Source: Pseudomonas subflava
GTDB taxonomy: Bacteria > Pseudomonadota > Gammaproteobacteria > Pseudomonadales > Pseudomonadaceae
DNA length: 64,000 bases
Assembly: GCF_023823685.1 (NCBI RefSeq)
Contig: NZ_JAMXBF010000001.1
Span: 372,001 to 436,000, forward strand
Reading direction: 5' to 3'
Every line of letters starts with the position of its first letter. Positions within the stretch are counted from its first letter, which is position 1. Made by a program: the position numbers and the translations under genes. The notes beneath the pieces are model-generated. The model made no database searches, was not told where the DNA came from, and saw only the letters and a list, made by a program, of their open reading frames with translations. Below, piece after piece: positions 26,769-34,933 of the stretch.

Positions 26769-26851
26769 GGTGTGTCTCCTTGTCTCTAAACCGGTGGGTT
26801 ATCGGATGAGCCCAGTCTAGGGAGGGCAAGGTCAAGCGCGGTCAGCGGTGG

Positions 26852-26867
26852 GTAAAGACAGGGTAAA
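26852..26867. promoter_or_regulatory. CpxR box between cpxR and the cpxP-like gene
   Basis: A direct repeat GTAAA (26852-26856) and GTAAA (26863-26867) is separated by 6 bp. The CpxR consensus is GTAAA-N5-GTAAA with small spacing variation. It lies 84 bp upstream of the cpxP-like start codon, inside the only sizeable gap of the cluster. Confidence 0.6.
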
Positions 26868-26896
26868 GCCGGCGCGCCTGATCGCCGGCCTCCGGA

Positions 26897-27574
26897 TCAG
26901 GGCGCGTAGTAGTAGCCGCGACCGCGCAGGGCGACGATGCGCGGGCGGCCGTCCGGGTGCGGGCCGAGCTTCTTGCGCAGGTTGCTGACGTGCATGTCCA
27001 GGCTGCGATCGTAGAGGGTCAGTTTGCGTCCCAGAGCCAGTTGCGCCAGGGCCTGCTTGTCCAGCGGTTCGCCGGGCTGCTGCAGCAGCGCCTCGAGGAT
27101 GCGGCCTTCGGAGAGGGTCAGGGCGATCTCGTGTTCGCCGAGGCTGGCCATGCCGCGTTGCGGGCTGTAGCTGAGGTCGCCCTGCTCCTGGCGCGACGGG
27201 CTCGCCACCGGCTGGCTGCGGCGCAGCACGGCGCGCAGGCGCGCGGTCAGCTCACGCGGGTCGCAGGGCTTGGCCAGGTAGTCGTCGGCGCCCAGCTCCA
27301 GGCCGAGGATGCGGTCGAAGGGTTCGCCACGGGCCGAGAGCATCAGCACTGGCAGGTCCGGGTGCTCGCCGCGCAGCTGCTTGAGCAGCTCCAGCCCGCT
27401 GCCGTCGGGCAGCATCACATCGAGGATCACCGCCGCCGGCGCCGTTGCGGCCAGGGCGTTGCGGGCGCTGACGCCGTCGTGGCAGGCGCGCACCGAGAAG
27501 CCCTCCTGCTGCAGCCAGCTGGCCAGCAGTTCGCAGAGCTCGTGGTCGTCGTCGATCAGCAGCAGGTCGGTCAT
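26897..27574 (-). CDS. cpxR: CpxR-like OmpR-family response regulator
   Basis: The 225-residue protein has a receiver domain (1-120) with acidic pocket Asp8-10, phospho-acceptor Asp52 (VILDVMLPDGSG), switch Ser/Thr in LMLSARG and Lys in DYLAKPCDP. A winged-helix domain (about 130-225) shows LTLSEGRILEALL, the recognition helix DRSLDMHVSNLRKKLG and the RGRGYYYAP wing. The order cpxR, cpxP-like, cpxA and the CpxR box support the name. In P. aeruginosa CpxR also activates mexAB-oprM. It starts 10 bp after the upstream membrane-protein gene and is likely co-transcribed from yciB. Confidence 0.88.
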   Translation of the reverse strand: MTDLLLIDDDHELCELLASWLQQEGFSVRACHDGVSARNALAATAPAAVILDVMLPDGSGLELLKQLRGEHPDLPVLMLSARGEPFDRILGLELGADDYLAKPCDPRELTARLRAVLRRSQPVASPSRQEQGDLSYSPQRGMASLGEHEIALTLSEGRILEALLQQPGEPLDKQALAQLALGRKLTLYDRSLDMHVSNLRKKLGPHPDGRPRIVALRGRGYYYAP

Positions 27575-27584
27575 GGTCGGTGCT

Positions 27585-27995
27585 TCACACCCACTCGCTG
27601 CGCCTTTTGTTGCGCCCGCCGGCGCTCAGGCGGCCGACGATGAAGGCGAGCAGCGCAGTGCCGGCGCCGATGGCGAACCACAGCTGCTGCTCGCTGAACA
27701 GGCGCGGCGGGACGTTGGCCTGGGCCTGCTTGAGCTGCAGTTTGAGGCGCTGATTGTCCTGGCGCAGGCGGCCGATCTGCGCGCTCTCGCGCTCGCCGGT
27801 CGCGGCCTGCAACTCGCCGAGCTGGCGCTGGCTTTCGGTCAGCTCCTGCTGCAGGGCGGCGATGCGCGCGGCGCTGTCGTCGGCGACGGCGGGCGCCTGG
27901 GGCGGGGCGATCGGTTGCGGCTGGGATTCCTCGGCCTGCAGGCCCGGCGTGACGGAGAGCGCGACGAACAGCAGGAGCAACGGACCTTGGCGCAT
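27585..27995 (-). CDS. Signal-peptide coiled-coil protein with C-terminal membrane anchor
   Basis: The 136-residue protein has a signal peptide (about 1-21, GLQAEE), a Pro/Gln-rich linker, a coiled coil (about 43-95, AARIAALQQELTESQRQLGELQ) and a single C-terminal membrane helix (about 106-124, LWFAIGAGTALLAFIVGRLS) ending in a basic tail. This resembles the distal half of YgiM/TIGR04211-type proteins but without an SH3b domain. I do not recognise a named family. The ATG at 27995 has AGGGA upstream and gives a clean signal peptide. It lies between yciI and cpxR on the same strand. Confidence 0.7.
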   Translation of the reverse strand: MRQGPLLLLFVALSVTPGLQAEESQPQPIAPPQAPAVADDSAARIAALQQELTESQRQLGELQAATGERESAQIGRLRQDNQRLKLQLKQAQANVPPRLFSEQQLWFAIGAGTALLAFIVGRLSAGGRNKRRSEWV

Positions 27996-28035
27996 GGCAT
28001 TCCCTGTTGGCGAATTATTGTTATGGACCGGTCGG

Positions 28036-28335
28036 TCAGGGCAGTACTTTCTTGAAGGGCTTGACCAGCACGCTGGCGTAGACGCCGGCGGCACGGTAGG
28101 GGTCGGCGTCGGCCCAGCTCTGGGCGGCGGCGAGGGACTCGAATTCGGCGACCACCAGACTGCCGGAGAAGCCGGCCGGGCCCGGGTCGTTGCTGTCGAT
28201 GGCCGGATGCGGGCCGGCCAGCACCAGGCGGCCCTCGTTCTTCAACTGCTCCAGGCGGGCCAGGTGGGCCGGGCGGGTGGCCAGGCGCTTCTCCAGGGAT
28301 TCGGGGGCGTCGCTGGCGATGATGGCGTAGAGCAT
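28036..28335 (-). CDS. yciI: YciI-family protein
   Basis: This 99-residue ferredoxin-like protein of the YCII family starts [31 protein letters not shown]. The conserved His-Asp pair is seen in RPAHLARL and [13 protein letters not shown] few relatives act as dehydrochlorinases or muconolactone-type enzymes, but the role of the core family is unknown. It begins one base after the yciB stop codon, so the pair is translationally linked, as in many proteobacteria. Confidence 0.92.
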   Translation of the reverse strand: MLYAIIASDAPESLEKRLATRPAHLARLEQLKNEGRLVLAGPHPAIDSNDPGPAGFSGSLVVAEFESLAAAQSWADADPYRAAGVYASVLVKPFKKVLP

Positions 28336-28336
28336 G

Positions 28337-28927
28337 TCAGTCCTTGCTTTGCTGAGGGGCGTCATCGTGGATGTGGCGCGCCAGGTAAACGCCCTGGGCG
28401 ACGAGGAACAGCACGGTCATGCCGAGGCTGCCGAAGACTTTGAAGTCGACCCAGATGTCGTGGAAGGTGAAGGCGACGAACAGGTTGGCGCAGCCGCTGA
28501 AGATGAAGAACGCCACCCAGGCCAGGTTCAGGCGCGTCCAGATGGGCTGCGGCAGGTTCACGGCATGGCCCATGACGCGCTGGATCAGCACCTTGTCGCC
28601 GATGAAGTGGCTGCCGAGGAAACCCGCGGCGAACAGCCAGTTGACCACCGGCGCCTTCCACTTGAGGAAGGTCTCGCTGTGGAAGGCCAGGGTCAGGCTG
28701 CCGAAGATCAGGCACGCCAGCAGCGTCAGCCACTGGCTCTTCTCCAGCTTGCGCTGCAGGAGGAACAGGATGCCGTACACCACGATCGAACTGATGATGA
28801 GCACCGCGGTGGCGCTGAAGATGCCGCCCAGCTCGAAGGTCTGGCCGGCCAGTTCGACGGTGCGGGGATCGAGCTTGTAGACGATGAAGAACAGGATGAG
28901 CGGGATGAAATCGATGAATTGTTTCAC
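28337..28927 (-). CDS. yciB: YciB, inner-membrane septation/envelope protein
   Basis: The 196-residue membrane protein has five predicted helices. It begins [19 protein letters not shown], the standard YciB N-terminus when started at GTG 28927; the ATG/TTG-like positions further upstream add unconserved residues. Other markers are [18 protein letters not shown] and [21 protein letters not shown]. YciB interacts with elongation and division proteins in E. coli and affects envelope integrity. It is the first gene of the leftward run and is divergent from rnm with 66 bp between them. Confidence 0.93.
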   Translation of the reverse strand: MKQFIDFIPLILFFIVYKLDPRTVELAGQTFELGGIFSATAVLIISSIVVYGILFLLQRKLEKSQWLTLLACLIFGSLTLAFHSETFLKWKAPVVNWLFAAGFLGSHFIGDKVLIQRVMGHAVNLPQPIWTRLNLAWVAFFIFSGCANLFVAFTFHDIWVDFKVFGSLGMTVLFLVAQGVYLARHIHDDAPQQSKD

Positions 28928-28993
28928 TGCGGCAGCCAGAAGCGGGATGTGGCGGCATAATAACAAACAACCCCGTTAACGAAAGACGCGCCC

Positions 28994-29854
28994 ATGAAGG
29001 TCGATCTGCACTGCCACAGCACCGCGTCCGACGGCGTTCTCGCGCCGGCGGAAGTGGTCGCGCGCGCCCATGGTCGTGGCGTGGAACTGCTGGCGCTGAC
29101 CGACCACGACACCCTCGAAGGGCTGGACGAAGCGCGGCACGCCGCCGACGGGCTGGGCATGCGTCTGGTCAACGGCGTGGAGCTGTCCTGCACCTGGGGC
29201 GGCGCGACCATCCACGTGCTCGGCTATGCCTTCGCCACCGACGCCCCGGCGCTGCGCCAGGCCATCGAGGATCTGCATCAGGGCCGTTGGCTGCGCGCCG
29301 AGGAAATCGACCGCCGCCTCGCCGCCAAGGGCATGCCCGGCGCCCTGGAAGGTGCACGGGCGATCCAGCAGGGCCTGGGCGACAGCGGCAACGCCCCGGC
29401 GCGCCCGCACTTCGCCGAGTTCCTGGTGCGTGCGGGGCACGTGCGCGACCACGCCGAGGCGTTTCGCAAGTGGCTGGGCTCCGGCAAGCTGGGCGACGTC
29501 AAGCAGCACTGGCCGAGCCTGGAGCAGGCGGTCGGCACGCTTCGCTCCGCCGGCGCCTGGATCAGCCTGGCGCATCCCTGGCAGTACGATTTCACCCGCA
29601 GCAAGCGCCGTCGCCTGGTGGCCGACTTCCTCGCCGCCGGCGGCCACGCGCTGGAAGTGGTCAACGGCCTGCAGCCGGCCGAGCAGGTTGGCGGCCTGGC
29701 CATCCTGGCCCGCGAGTTCGGCATGCTGGCCAGTGTCGGCAGCGATTTTCACGCCCCGGGAGACTGGTCGGAGCTGGGCATGTACCGTCCGTTGCCGGAA
29801 GACCTGTCTCCTCTGTGGGAGCGTTTCGACCATGCACGCGCTGCTACCGCCTGA
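28994..29854 (+). CDS. rnm: PHP-domain 5'-3' exoribonuclease RNase AM (YciV/TrpH)
   Basis: The 286-residue PHP phosphoesterase has metal ligands in DLHCHSTASDG (His6/His8), LTDHDT, NGVELSC, the central ISLAHPW and the C-terminal SVGSDFHAPG. In E. coli RNase AM trims 5' ends of rRNAs and small fragments and can act on 3',5'-bisphosphonucleotides. It is the first of a tight set rnm-yciO-scpA-scpB on the plus strand. The ATG at 28994 gives the standard MKVDLHCHS start. Confidence 0.92.
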   Translation: MKVDLHCHSTASDGVLAPAEVVARAHGRGVELLALTDHDTLEGLDEARHAADGLGMRLVNGVELSCTWGGATIHVLGYAFATDAPALRQAIEDLHQGRWLRAEEIDRRLAAKGMPGALEGARAIQQGLGDSGNAPARPHFAEFLVRAGHVRDHAEAFRKWLGSGKLGDVKQHWPSLEQAVGTLRSAGAWISLAHPWQYDFTRSKRRRLVADFLAAGGHALEVVNGLQPAEQVGGLAILAREFGMLASVGSDFHAPGDWSELGMYRPLPEDLSPLWERFDHARAATA

Positions 29855-29867
29855 ACAGGGAGAGTTC

Positions 29868-30500
29868 ATGAGCCAGTTCTTCCAGGTTCATCCTGAGAAC
29901 CCGCAACCGCGGCTGATCAAGCAGGCGGTGGAGATCCTGCGTAGCGGCGGGGTGATCGTCTATCCCACCGACTCCTCCTACGCCATCGGCTGCCTGATCG
30001 GCGACAAGGGCGCGGTGGAGCGCATACGCCGCCTGCGCCAGCTGGACGACAAGCACAACTTCACCCTGGTGTGCAGCGACCTGTCACAGATCGGCCTGTT
30101 CGCCAAGGTCGACACCGGCGCCTTCCGCCTGCTCAAGGCGCATACGCCGGGGCCCTACACCTTCATCCTCGGCGCCACCCGCGAGGTGCCGCGCATGCTG
30201 CTGCACCCCAAGCGCCGCACCATCGGCCTGCGCGTGCCTGCGCACCCCATCGCCCTGGCGTTGGCCGAGCAGCTGGGCGAGCCGCTGATGAGCGTGAGCC
30301 TGATCCTGCCCGGTGACGACCTGCCGATGAGCGACCCCTACGAGATGCGCCAGATCCTCGAACATCAGGTCGATCTGATCATCGACGGCGGCTACGGCGG
30401 CCTCGAAGCCTCCACCGTGATCAATCTGGCCGAGGGCGAGCCGGAGGTGATTCGCGTCGGCTGCGGCGATCCGAGCCCGTTTCAGGATGACGCCGCATGA
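29868..30500 (+). CDS. yciO: YciO/Sua5/YrdC-family protein
   Basis: The 210-residue protein has a YrdC-like fold: KQAVEILRSGGVIVYPTDSSYAIGC, IRRLRQLDDKHNFTLVC, TPGPYTFILGATREVPRML, and the RVPAHPIALALAEQLGEPLMSVSL nucleotide-binding region. YciO is a paralogue of TsaC, which makes the threonylcarbamoyl-AMP intermediate of t6A tRNA modification; YciO itself shows at most weak activity of that kind. The gene starts 13 bp after rnm and overlaps scpA by ATGA at 30497-30500. Confidence 0.93.
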   Translation: MSQFFQVHPENPQPRLIKQAVEILRSGGVIVYPTDSSYAIGCLIGDKGAVERIRRLRQLDDKHNFTLVCSDLSQIGLFAKVDTGAFRLLKAHTPGPYTFILGATREVPRMLLHPKRRTIGLRVPAHPIALALAEQLGEPLMSVSLILPGDDLPMSDPYEMRQILEHQVDLIIDGGYGGLEASTVINLAEGEPEVIRVGCGDPSPFQDDAA

Positions 30501-31315
30501 GTGAGGTTGCCGAACAGGACAGCCAGGCCGGCGCCCAGCAAGAGCTGCCGTTTGCCCTGGTCTACGGTCAGGCGGTCACCGAGCTGCCGATCGACCTGTA
30601 CATCCCGCCGGATGCTCTCGAAGTGTTCCTCGAGGCCTTCGAGGGCCCGCTGGACCTGCTGCTGTACCTGATCCGCAAGCAGAACATCGACATCCTCGAC
30701 ATCCCGGTGGCCGAGATCACCAAGCAGTACATGGGCTACGTCGAGCTGATGAAGTCGGTGCGCCTGGAGCTGGCCGCCGAGTACCTGGTGATGGCCGCCA
30801 TGCTGGCCGAGATCAAGTCGCGCATGCTGCTGCCGCGTTCGGCCGAAACCGAGGAAGAGGAAGACGACCCGCGCGCCGAGCTGATCCGCCGCCTGCAGGA
30901 GTACGAGCGCTACAAGGCCGCCGCCGAGGGCCTGGACGAGCTGCCGCGGGTCGGTCGCGACATCAGCGTGCCGCGTCTCGACGCCCCCGAGGCGCGGGCG
31001 CGCAAGCTGCTGCCGGATGTGAGCCTGGAGGAGTTGCTGCTGTCCATGGCCGAGGTACTGCGCCGCGCCGACATGTTCGAAAGCCACCAGGTGACGCGCG
31101 AGGCGCTGTCCACCCGCGAGCGTATGAGCGAGGTGCTGGAGCGCCTCAAGGGCGCCGGCTTCGTTCCGTTCGTCACGCTGTTCACGGCCGAGGAGGGCCG
31201 GCTCGGCGTGGTCGTCACCTTCATGGCGGTGCTCGAACTGATCAAGGAACAGCTGGTGGAACTGGTGCAGAATGAGCCCTTCGCGCCTATCCACGTCCGT
31301 GCCCGAGCCGAATGA
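30497..31315 (+). CDS. scpA: Segregation and condensation protein A
   Basis: The 272-residue kleisin bridges the SMC dimer and ScpB in the SMC-ScpAB complex that loads near parS and aligns chromosome arms. The N-terminal kleisin motif FEGPLDLLLYLIRKQNIDILDIPVAEITKQY is clear, followed by ITKQYMGYVELM and EYLVMAAMLAEIKSRMLLP, an acidic linker and a C-terminal winged helix. Start and stop overlap yciO and scpB, so translation of all three is coupled. The N-terminal 30 residues are longer than in many ScpA proteins, as is usual in Pseudomonas. Confidence 0.95.
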   Translation: MSEVAEQDSQAGAQQELPFALVYGQAVTELPIDLYIPPDALEVFLEAFEGPLDLLLYLIRKQNIDILDIPVAEITKQYMGYVELMKSVRLELAAEYLVMAAMLAEIKSRMLLPRSAETEEEEDDPRAELIRRLQEYERYKAAAEGLDELPRVGRDISVPRLDAPEARARKLLPDVSLEELLLSMAEVLRRADMFESHQVTREALSTRERMSEVLERLKGAGFVPFVTLFTAEEGRLGVVVTFMAVLELIKEQLVELVQNEPFAPIHVRARAE

Positions 31316-32100
31316 TGAACCTGAACGACCCGAAGGAACTCGCCTCCCTGCTCGAAGCCTGGCTGCTGGCCCAGGGCCGACCGTTGTCGCTGGAGCGCCT
31401 CGGCGAGCTGTTCGAGGAGGCCGAGCGCCCGGAACCGGCGCAGATCCGCGAGGCCCTGGAGGTGCTGCGCCAATCCTGCGAGGGACGCGCCTTCGAGCTG
31501 AAGGAAGTGGCCTCCGGCTACCGCCTGCAGGTGCGCGAGAAGTTCGCGCCCTGGGTCGGCCGGCTGTGGGAGGAGCGCCCGCAGCGCTACTCGCGCGCCA
31601 TGCTCGAGACCCTGTCGCTGATCGCCTACCGCCAACCGATCACCCGCGGCGAGATCGAGGACATCCGCGGCGTGGCGGTCAACAGCCAGATCGTCAAGAC
31701 CCTGCAGGAGCGTGACTGGATTCGCGTGGTCGGTTACCGCGACGTTCCGGGCAAGCCGGCGATGTTCGCCACTACCCGCGCCTTTCTCGACTATTTCAAC
31801 CTGAAGAGCCTGGAAGAGCTGCCGCCGCTTGCCGCCCTGCGCGAGCTGGAGCCCGAACCGATGCTGGCGCTGGACGACGACCTGCCGGTGCCGGCGGCGC
31901 TGCAGGCACGGGTGGATGCCGAGCTGGGCGACGAAGCGCCGGCCGAGCCGCGCGAGGAAACCAGCTTCCGCAGCCTGCTGGTGGAGCTGGACCAGATGGA
32001 GCAGGGGCTGAAGACCGATTTCAGCGACCTGCCGCAGGCCGCCGAGGAATCCGAGGAGGACCAGGGCGAAACCCTGGACGCCGGCGACTCCGTGCATTGA
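31312..32100 (+). CDS. scpB: Segregation and condensation protein B
   Basis: The 262-residue ScpB has two winged-helix domains (about 8-85 and 90-170). Motifs include FELKEVASGYRLQVREKFAPWVGRLW and the family signature LSLIAYRQPITRGEIEDIRGVAVNSQIVKTLQERDWIRVVGYRDVPGKPAMFATT. The acidic C-terminal tail after about 175 is long and disordered, typical for Pseudomonas. It dimerises and binds ScpA. It overlaps scpA by ATGA; an ATG three bases downstream is equally possible. Two hairpins follow the stop. Confidence 0.95.
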   Translation: MMNLNDPKELASLLEAWLLAQGRPLSLERLGELFEEAERPEPAQIREALEVLRQSCEGRAFELKEVASGYRLQVREKFAPWVGRLWEERPQRYSRAMLETLSLIAYRQPITRGEIEDIRGVAVNSQIVKTLQERDWIRVVGYRDVPGKPAMFATTRAFLDYFNLKSLEELPPLAALRELEPEPMLALDDDLPVPAALQARVDAELGDEAPAEPREETSFRSLLVELDQMEQGLKTDFSDLPQAAEESEEDQGETLDAGDSVH

Positions 32101-32101
32101 G

Positions 32102-32143
32102 GGGATTGAGACATTCAATCCCGGCCAGAGGCCGTCTCGGCCT
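32102..32143 (+). other. Paired hairpins after scpB
   Basis: The first is a perfect 8-bp stem, GGGATTGA (32102-32109) / TCAATCCC (32115-32122), with a 5-nt loop, starting two bases after the stop. The second is AGGCCG (32129-32134) / CGGCCT (32138-32143). There is no T-tract, so mRNA 3'-end stabilisation or Rho-assisted termination is more likely than intrinsic termination. Confidence 0.4.
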
Positions 32144-32176
32144 AAGCTGGCGGCGCCTTCTTTCACACGTGCCGCC

Positions 32177-32362
32177 ATGAGCAAGAATCCCTGCATCAAG
32201 GTCTGCGAGTTCGACGCCGATATCTGCGTCGGCTGCGGGCGCAGCAAGCATGAAATCAAAGGCTGGAAGAAGCTTGGCAAGACCGAACGCATGGCCTTGC
32301 TGGCCGAGGCCGACATGCGCCTGCTGGCCTTCGAGGCCACGGGGCGGCGCAAGACGCGCTAG
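32177..32362 (+). CDS. DUF1289 small cysteine-rich protein
   Basis: The 61-residue protein has the DUF1289 pattern [10 protein letters not shown]...[18 protein letters not shown], with four cysteines in a putative zinc- or Fe-S-binding arrangement and a basic C-terminus. Function is unknown in the family. It lies 76 bp after scpB and 179 bp before rluB, on the same strand as both. Confidence 0.88.
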   Translation: MSKNPCIKVCEFDADICVGCGRSKHEIKGWKKLGKTERMALLAEADMRLLAFEATGRRKTR

Positions 32363-32541
32363 CTCCGTCCGTCTCGTTTCCGCCCGTCGAGCGCGTCCAG
32401 CCGGTTGCCAGGGGCTATAGTCAGACGGCCGTGCGCGGACGCGGCGATCCGCGTATGATGCGCGGCCCTTTCATGGCCGGCGGCGTGTGCGCTTACGCAG
32501 TCCATGAGTTTTCATCCTCAGTTACACCGGGAGGTGCCCAG

Positions 32542-33717
32542 ATGAGCGAATCCGAATTCGAACCCCGTCCCAGCGGCGAAAAACTGCAGAAGGTCCTGGC
32601 CCGCGCCGGCCTCGGCTCGCGCCGCGACATCGAGCAGTGGATCGCCGACGGCCGCGTCAAGGTCAATGGCGCGGTCGCCAACCTCGGTGCCCGTGTCGAG
32701 CCGCGCGACGCCATCAGCGTCGACGGCCAACTGCTCAAGCGCGAAGACGCCCAGGTCGTGCGTCGCGTGCTGATCTACAACAAGCCGGAAGGCGAGATCT
32801 GCACCCGCGACGACCCGGAAGGCCGCCCCACCGTGTTCGACCGCCTGCCGCGACCGAAGGAAGGCCGCTGGATCAATATCGGCCGGCTGGACATCAACAC
32901 CACCGGCCTGCTGCTGTTCACCACCGACGGTGAGCTGGCCAACCGCCTGATGCACCCCTCCTACGAGATGGACCGCGAGTACGCCGTGCGCGTGCGCGGC
33001 GAGGTCACCGAGGAGATGATCGAGCAGCTCAAGGCCGGCGTGATGCTGGAAGACGGCCCGGCCAAATTCACCGACATCAAGGAAGCGCCGGGCGGCGACG
33101 GCCTCAACCACTGGTATCACTGCGTGGTGATGGAAGGTCGCAACCGCGAGGTGCGCCGCCTGTGGGAATCCCAGGACGTGGTGGTCAGCCGCCTGAAGCG
33201 CGTGCGTTTCGGCCCGGTCTTCATGACTTCCGACCTGCCGATGGGGCGCTGGCGCGAGATGGAGCAGCGCGAGGTGGACATCCTCAGCGAGGAAGTCGGT
33301 CTCAAGCCGGTGGCCCTGCCGGCGATGAAAGAGAAAATGCGCGAGAAGCTCGACCGCTTGCAGCGCAAGGCGGCCAAGCCGCTGGGGCGTGGCGAGCGGC
33401 CCAAGCGCGTTCTGCGCCCGGCCCAGGGTGAAGGCGCCCCGGCCGAGCAGTCGCGCCCGGCTCGCGCTCCGCGTGGCGAGGGTAGCGAGCGTCCGCAGCG
33501 CGCGCCGCGCAAGCCGGCCGGCGAGCGGGGTGAGCGCCGCGAGGGCGGACGTGGTACTCCGGTGGCCGAGCGTCCGGCCGATGTGAACAAGAAGCGCACG
33601 CCGCGTCCGGCGAGTGAGCTGGCCGACCGGCCGGCCCGCAAGCCGCGCCCGGCCGCGCCGAGCAAGCGCCCGCCCAGCGGCGACGGCCAGCGTCCGGGGT
33701 TCGGCCGCAAGCGTTGA
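32542..33717 (+). CDS. rluB: 23S rRNA pseudouridine synthase RluB
   Basis: RluB converts U2605 of 23S rRNA (E. coli numbering) to pseudouridine. The 391 residues comprise an S4 RNA-binding domain (about 10-60, [21 protein letters not shown]), the RsuA-family catalytic domain (about 70-250) with the catalytic Asp in [17 protein letters not shown] and the KLR motif region [23 protein letters not shown] long basic, Arg/Pro/Gly-rich disordered tail (about 265-391) is common in Pseudomonas RluB. GGGAGG 7-8 nt before the ATG at 32542 sets the start; the open frame upstream is non-coding. A strong two-way terminator follows. Confidence 0.94.
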   Translation: MSESEFEPRPSGEKLQKVLARAGLGSRRDIEQWIADGRVKVNGAVANLGARVEPRDAISVDGQLLKREDAQVVRRVLIYNKPEGEICTRDDPEGRPTVFDRLPRPKEGRWINIGRLDINTTGLLLFTTDGELANRLMHPSYEMDREYAVRVRGEVTEEMIEQLKAGVMLEDGPAKFTDIKEAPGGDGLNHWYHCVVMEGRNREVRRLWESQDVVVSRLKRVRFGPVFMTSDLPMGRWREMEQREVDILSEEVGLKPVALPAMKEKMREKLDRLQRKAAKPLGRGERPKRVLRPAQGEGAPAEQSRPARAPRGEGSERPQRAPRKPAGERGERREGGRGTPVAERPADVNKKRTPRPASELADRPARKPRPAAPSKRPPSGDGQRPGFGRKR

Positions 33718-33756
33718 TGCAGGACGCATCGGTCCGGCAACCGGTCCGACAGGCGC

Positions 33757-33787
33757 AAAAAAAAGGGGCTCCGCGGAGCCCCTTTTT
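33757..33787. terminator. Bidirectional rho-independent terminator between rluB and the diguanylate cyclase gene
   Basis: A perfect palindrome with arms 33760-33773 and 33774-33787 (core GGGGCTCCG/CGGAGCCCC) is flanked by an A-run and a T-run, so both converging genes have a T-tract. Confidence 0.93.
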
Positions 33788-33801
33788 CATGCCGATAAGT
33801 A

Positions 33802-34728
33802 TCAGCCAGCCATGGACAGGCGGTTGCGGCCCTCGCGCTTGGAGACGTAGAGGGCGCTGTCGGCGCGGCGCTGCAGGCTGTCCATCGACTCGCCCGCCAG
33901 CAGGGTGGCGCAACCCAGGCTGATGGACAGGTCCAGTGCCTGGCCTTGCTCCAGATGCTGCAGGCCCATGACCGCCAGGCGCAGGCGCTCGCCGACCATC
34001 TGCGCGGCCTCGCGGCTGGTATTGGCCAGCAGCACCAGGAATTCCTCGCCGCCGTAGCGGAACACCATGTCGATATTGCGCAGGCTGCCCTTGATCACGG
34101 CGGCCACGCCTTTCAGCACTTCGTCGCCGGTGGCGTGGCCGAAGCGGTCGTTGATGTTCTTGAAGAGATCGATGTCGACCATCAGCACCGACAGTGGCTG
34201 CAGGCTGCGGCGGGCCAGGTCGACCTCGCGCTGCATCGCCTGGTTCATGGCGATGCGGTTGCCGGTGTCGGTCAGCGGGTCGCGCAGCGCGCTCTGCAGC
34301 GCGGCGCGGTAGAGCAGGGCATTGCGCAGCGGGAACAGCAGGCTGGCCAGCAGGGATTCCAGCTGGCCGAGCTCCTCGTCGCTGAAGCGCTGATTGCGGC
34401 GGAAAGTCAGCTCGCCCATGTATTCGCCCTGGTGGCTCAGGCGGTAGGCGGCCGAATGGTTGGCGCGAGCGCCCAGCTCGATGCGCAGATCGCGGGCCGC
34501 CAACTGATAGCTCAGGGCATCCAGCGGCACCAGGCGCTGCACTTCGCGGAAGAACAGGTCGAGGATGCGGTCGACTTCCAGTGAGGTCTGCAGCTGCAGG
34601 CTCAATTGCTGGCGCAGCTGCGCCAGGCTGACCGGCTTGAGCAGACGCTGGCCACGGCTCGCGTAGCCCAGGCGCTGCAGTTTGGCGGCATCGAAATCGA
34701 CGGTGTTGGATGGGGGGGTTGGAATCAT
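33802..34728 (-). CDS. Soluble diguanylate cyclase (PA3177-like)
   Basis: The 308-residue cytoplasmic protein has an N-terminal sensor-like domain (about 40-140, GAF-like; no membrane helix) and a GGDEF domain (about 150-308) with intact signature FRYGGEEFLVLL. An RxxD inhibitory site (RNID) lies exactly five residues upstream, so an active, feedback-inhibited enzyme is expected. The product is c-di-GMP. Position next to rluB matches PA3177 of P. aeruginosa, a cyclase linked to biocide-induced biofilm tolerance; that link is from memory. A well-matched sigma-54 promoter lies 44 bp upstream of the start codon. It is convergent with rluB. Confidence 0.88.
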   Translation of the reverse strand: MIPTPPSNTVDFDAAKLQRLGYASRGQRLLKPVSLAQLRQQLSLQLQTSLEVDRILDLFFREVQRLVPLDALSYQLAARDLRIELGARANHSAAYRLSHQGEYMGELTFRRNQRFSDEELGQLESLLASLLFPLRNALLYRAALQSALRDPLTDTGNRIAMNQAMQREVDLARRSLQPLSVLMVDIDLFKNINDRFGHATGDEVLKGVAAVIKGSLRNIDMVFRYGGEEFLVLLANTSREAAQMVGERLRLAVMGLQHLEQGQALDLSISLGCATLLAGESMDSLQRRADSALYVSKREGRNRLSMAG

Positions 34729-34771
34729 GCTGCTCGACCTCTGGCGCTTGAGCGCCCGTTGGCCGAGATAG

Positions 34772-34788
34772 AGCTAATTCTGTGCCAA
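34772..34788 (-). promoter_or_regulatory. Sigma-54 (RpoN) promoter for the diguanylate cyclase gene
   Basis: The minus strand reads TTGGCACAGAATTAGCT. Against YTGGCACGRNNNTTGCW it matches 12 of 14 defined positions, with the invariant GG and GC at the correct 10-bp spacing. The expected start point is about 12 bp beyond, leaving a leader of about 30 nt. The adjoining 34780-34830 stretch is markedly AT-rich. Confidence 0.65.
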
Positions 34789-34933
34789 TTTGGAAAATAT
34801 CTTTTATTTCATGTACTTAAGAGATTTGCGGGTGCGTTTCCGGCAATGCATTGCCGTCGCGTTGACGCCGATGCTGGCAATCTGATGCCGCTGCGCTTGC
34901 AGCCGCCGGAAAACCGGCGCCCGCTCGGCCAAC

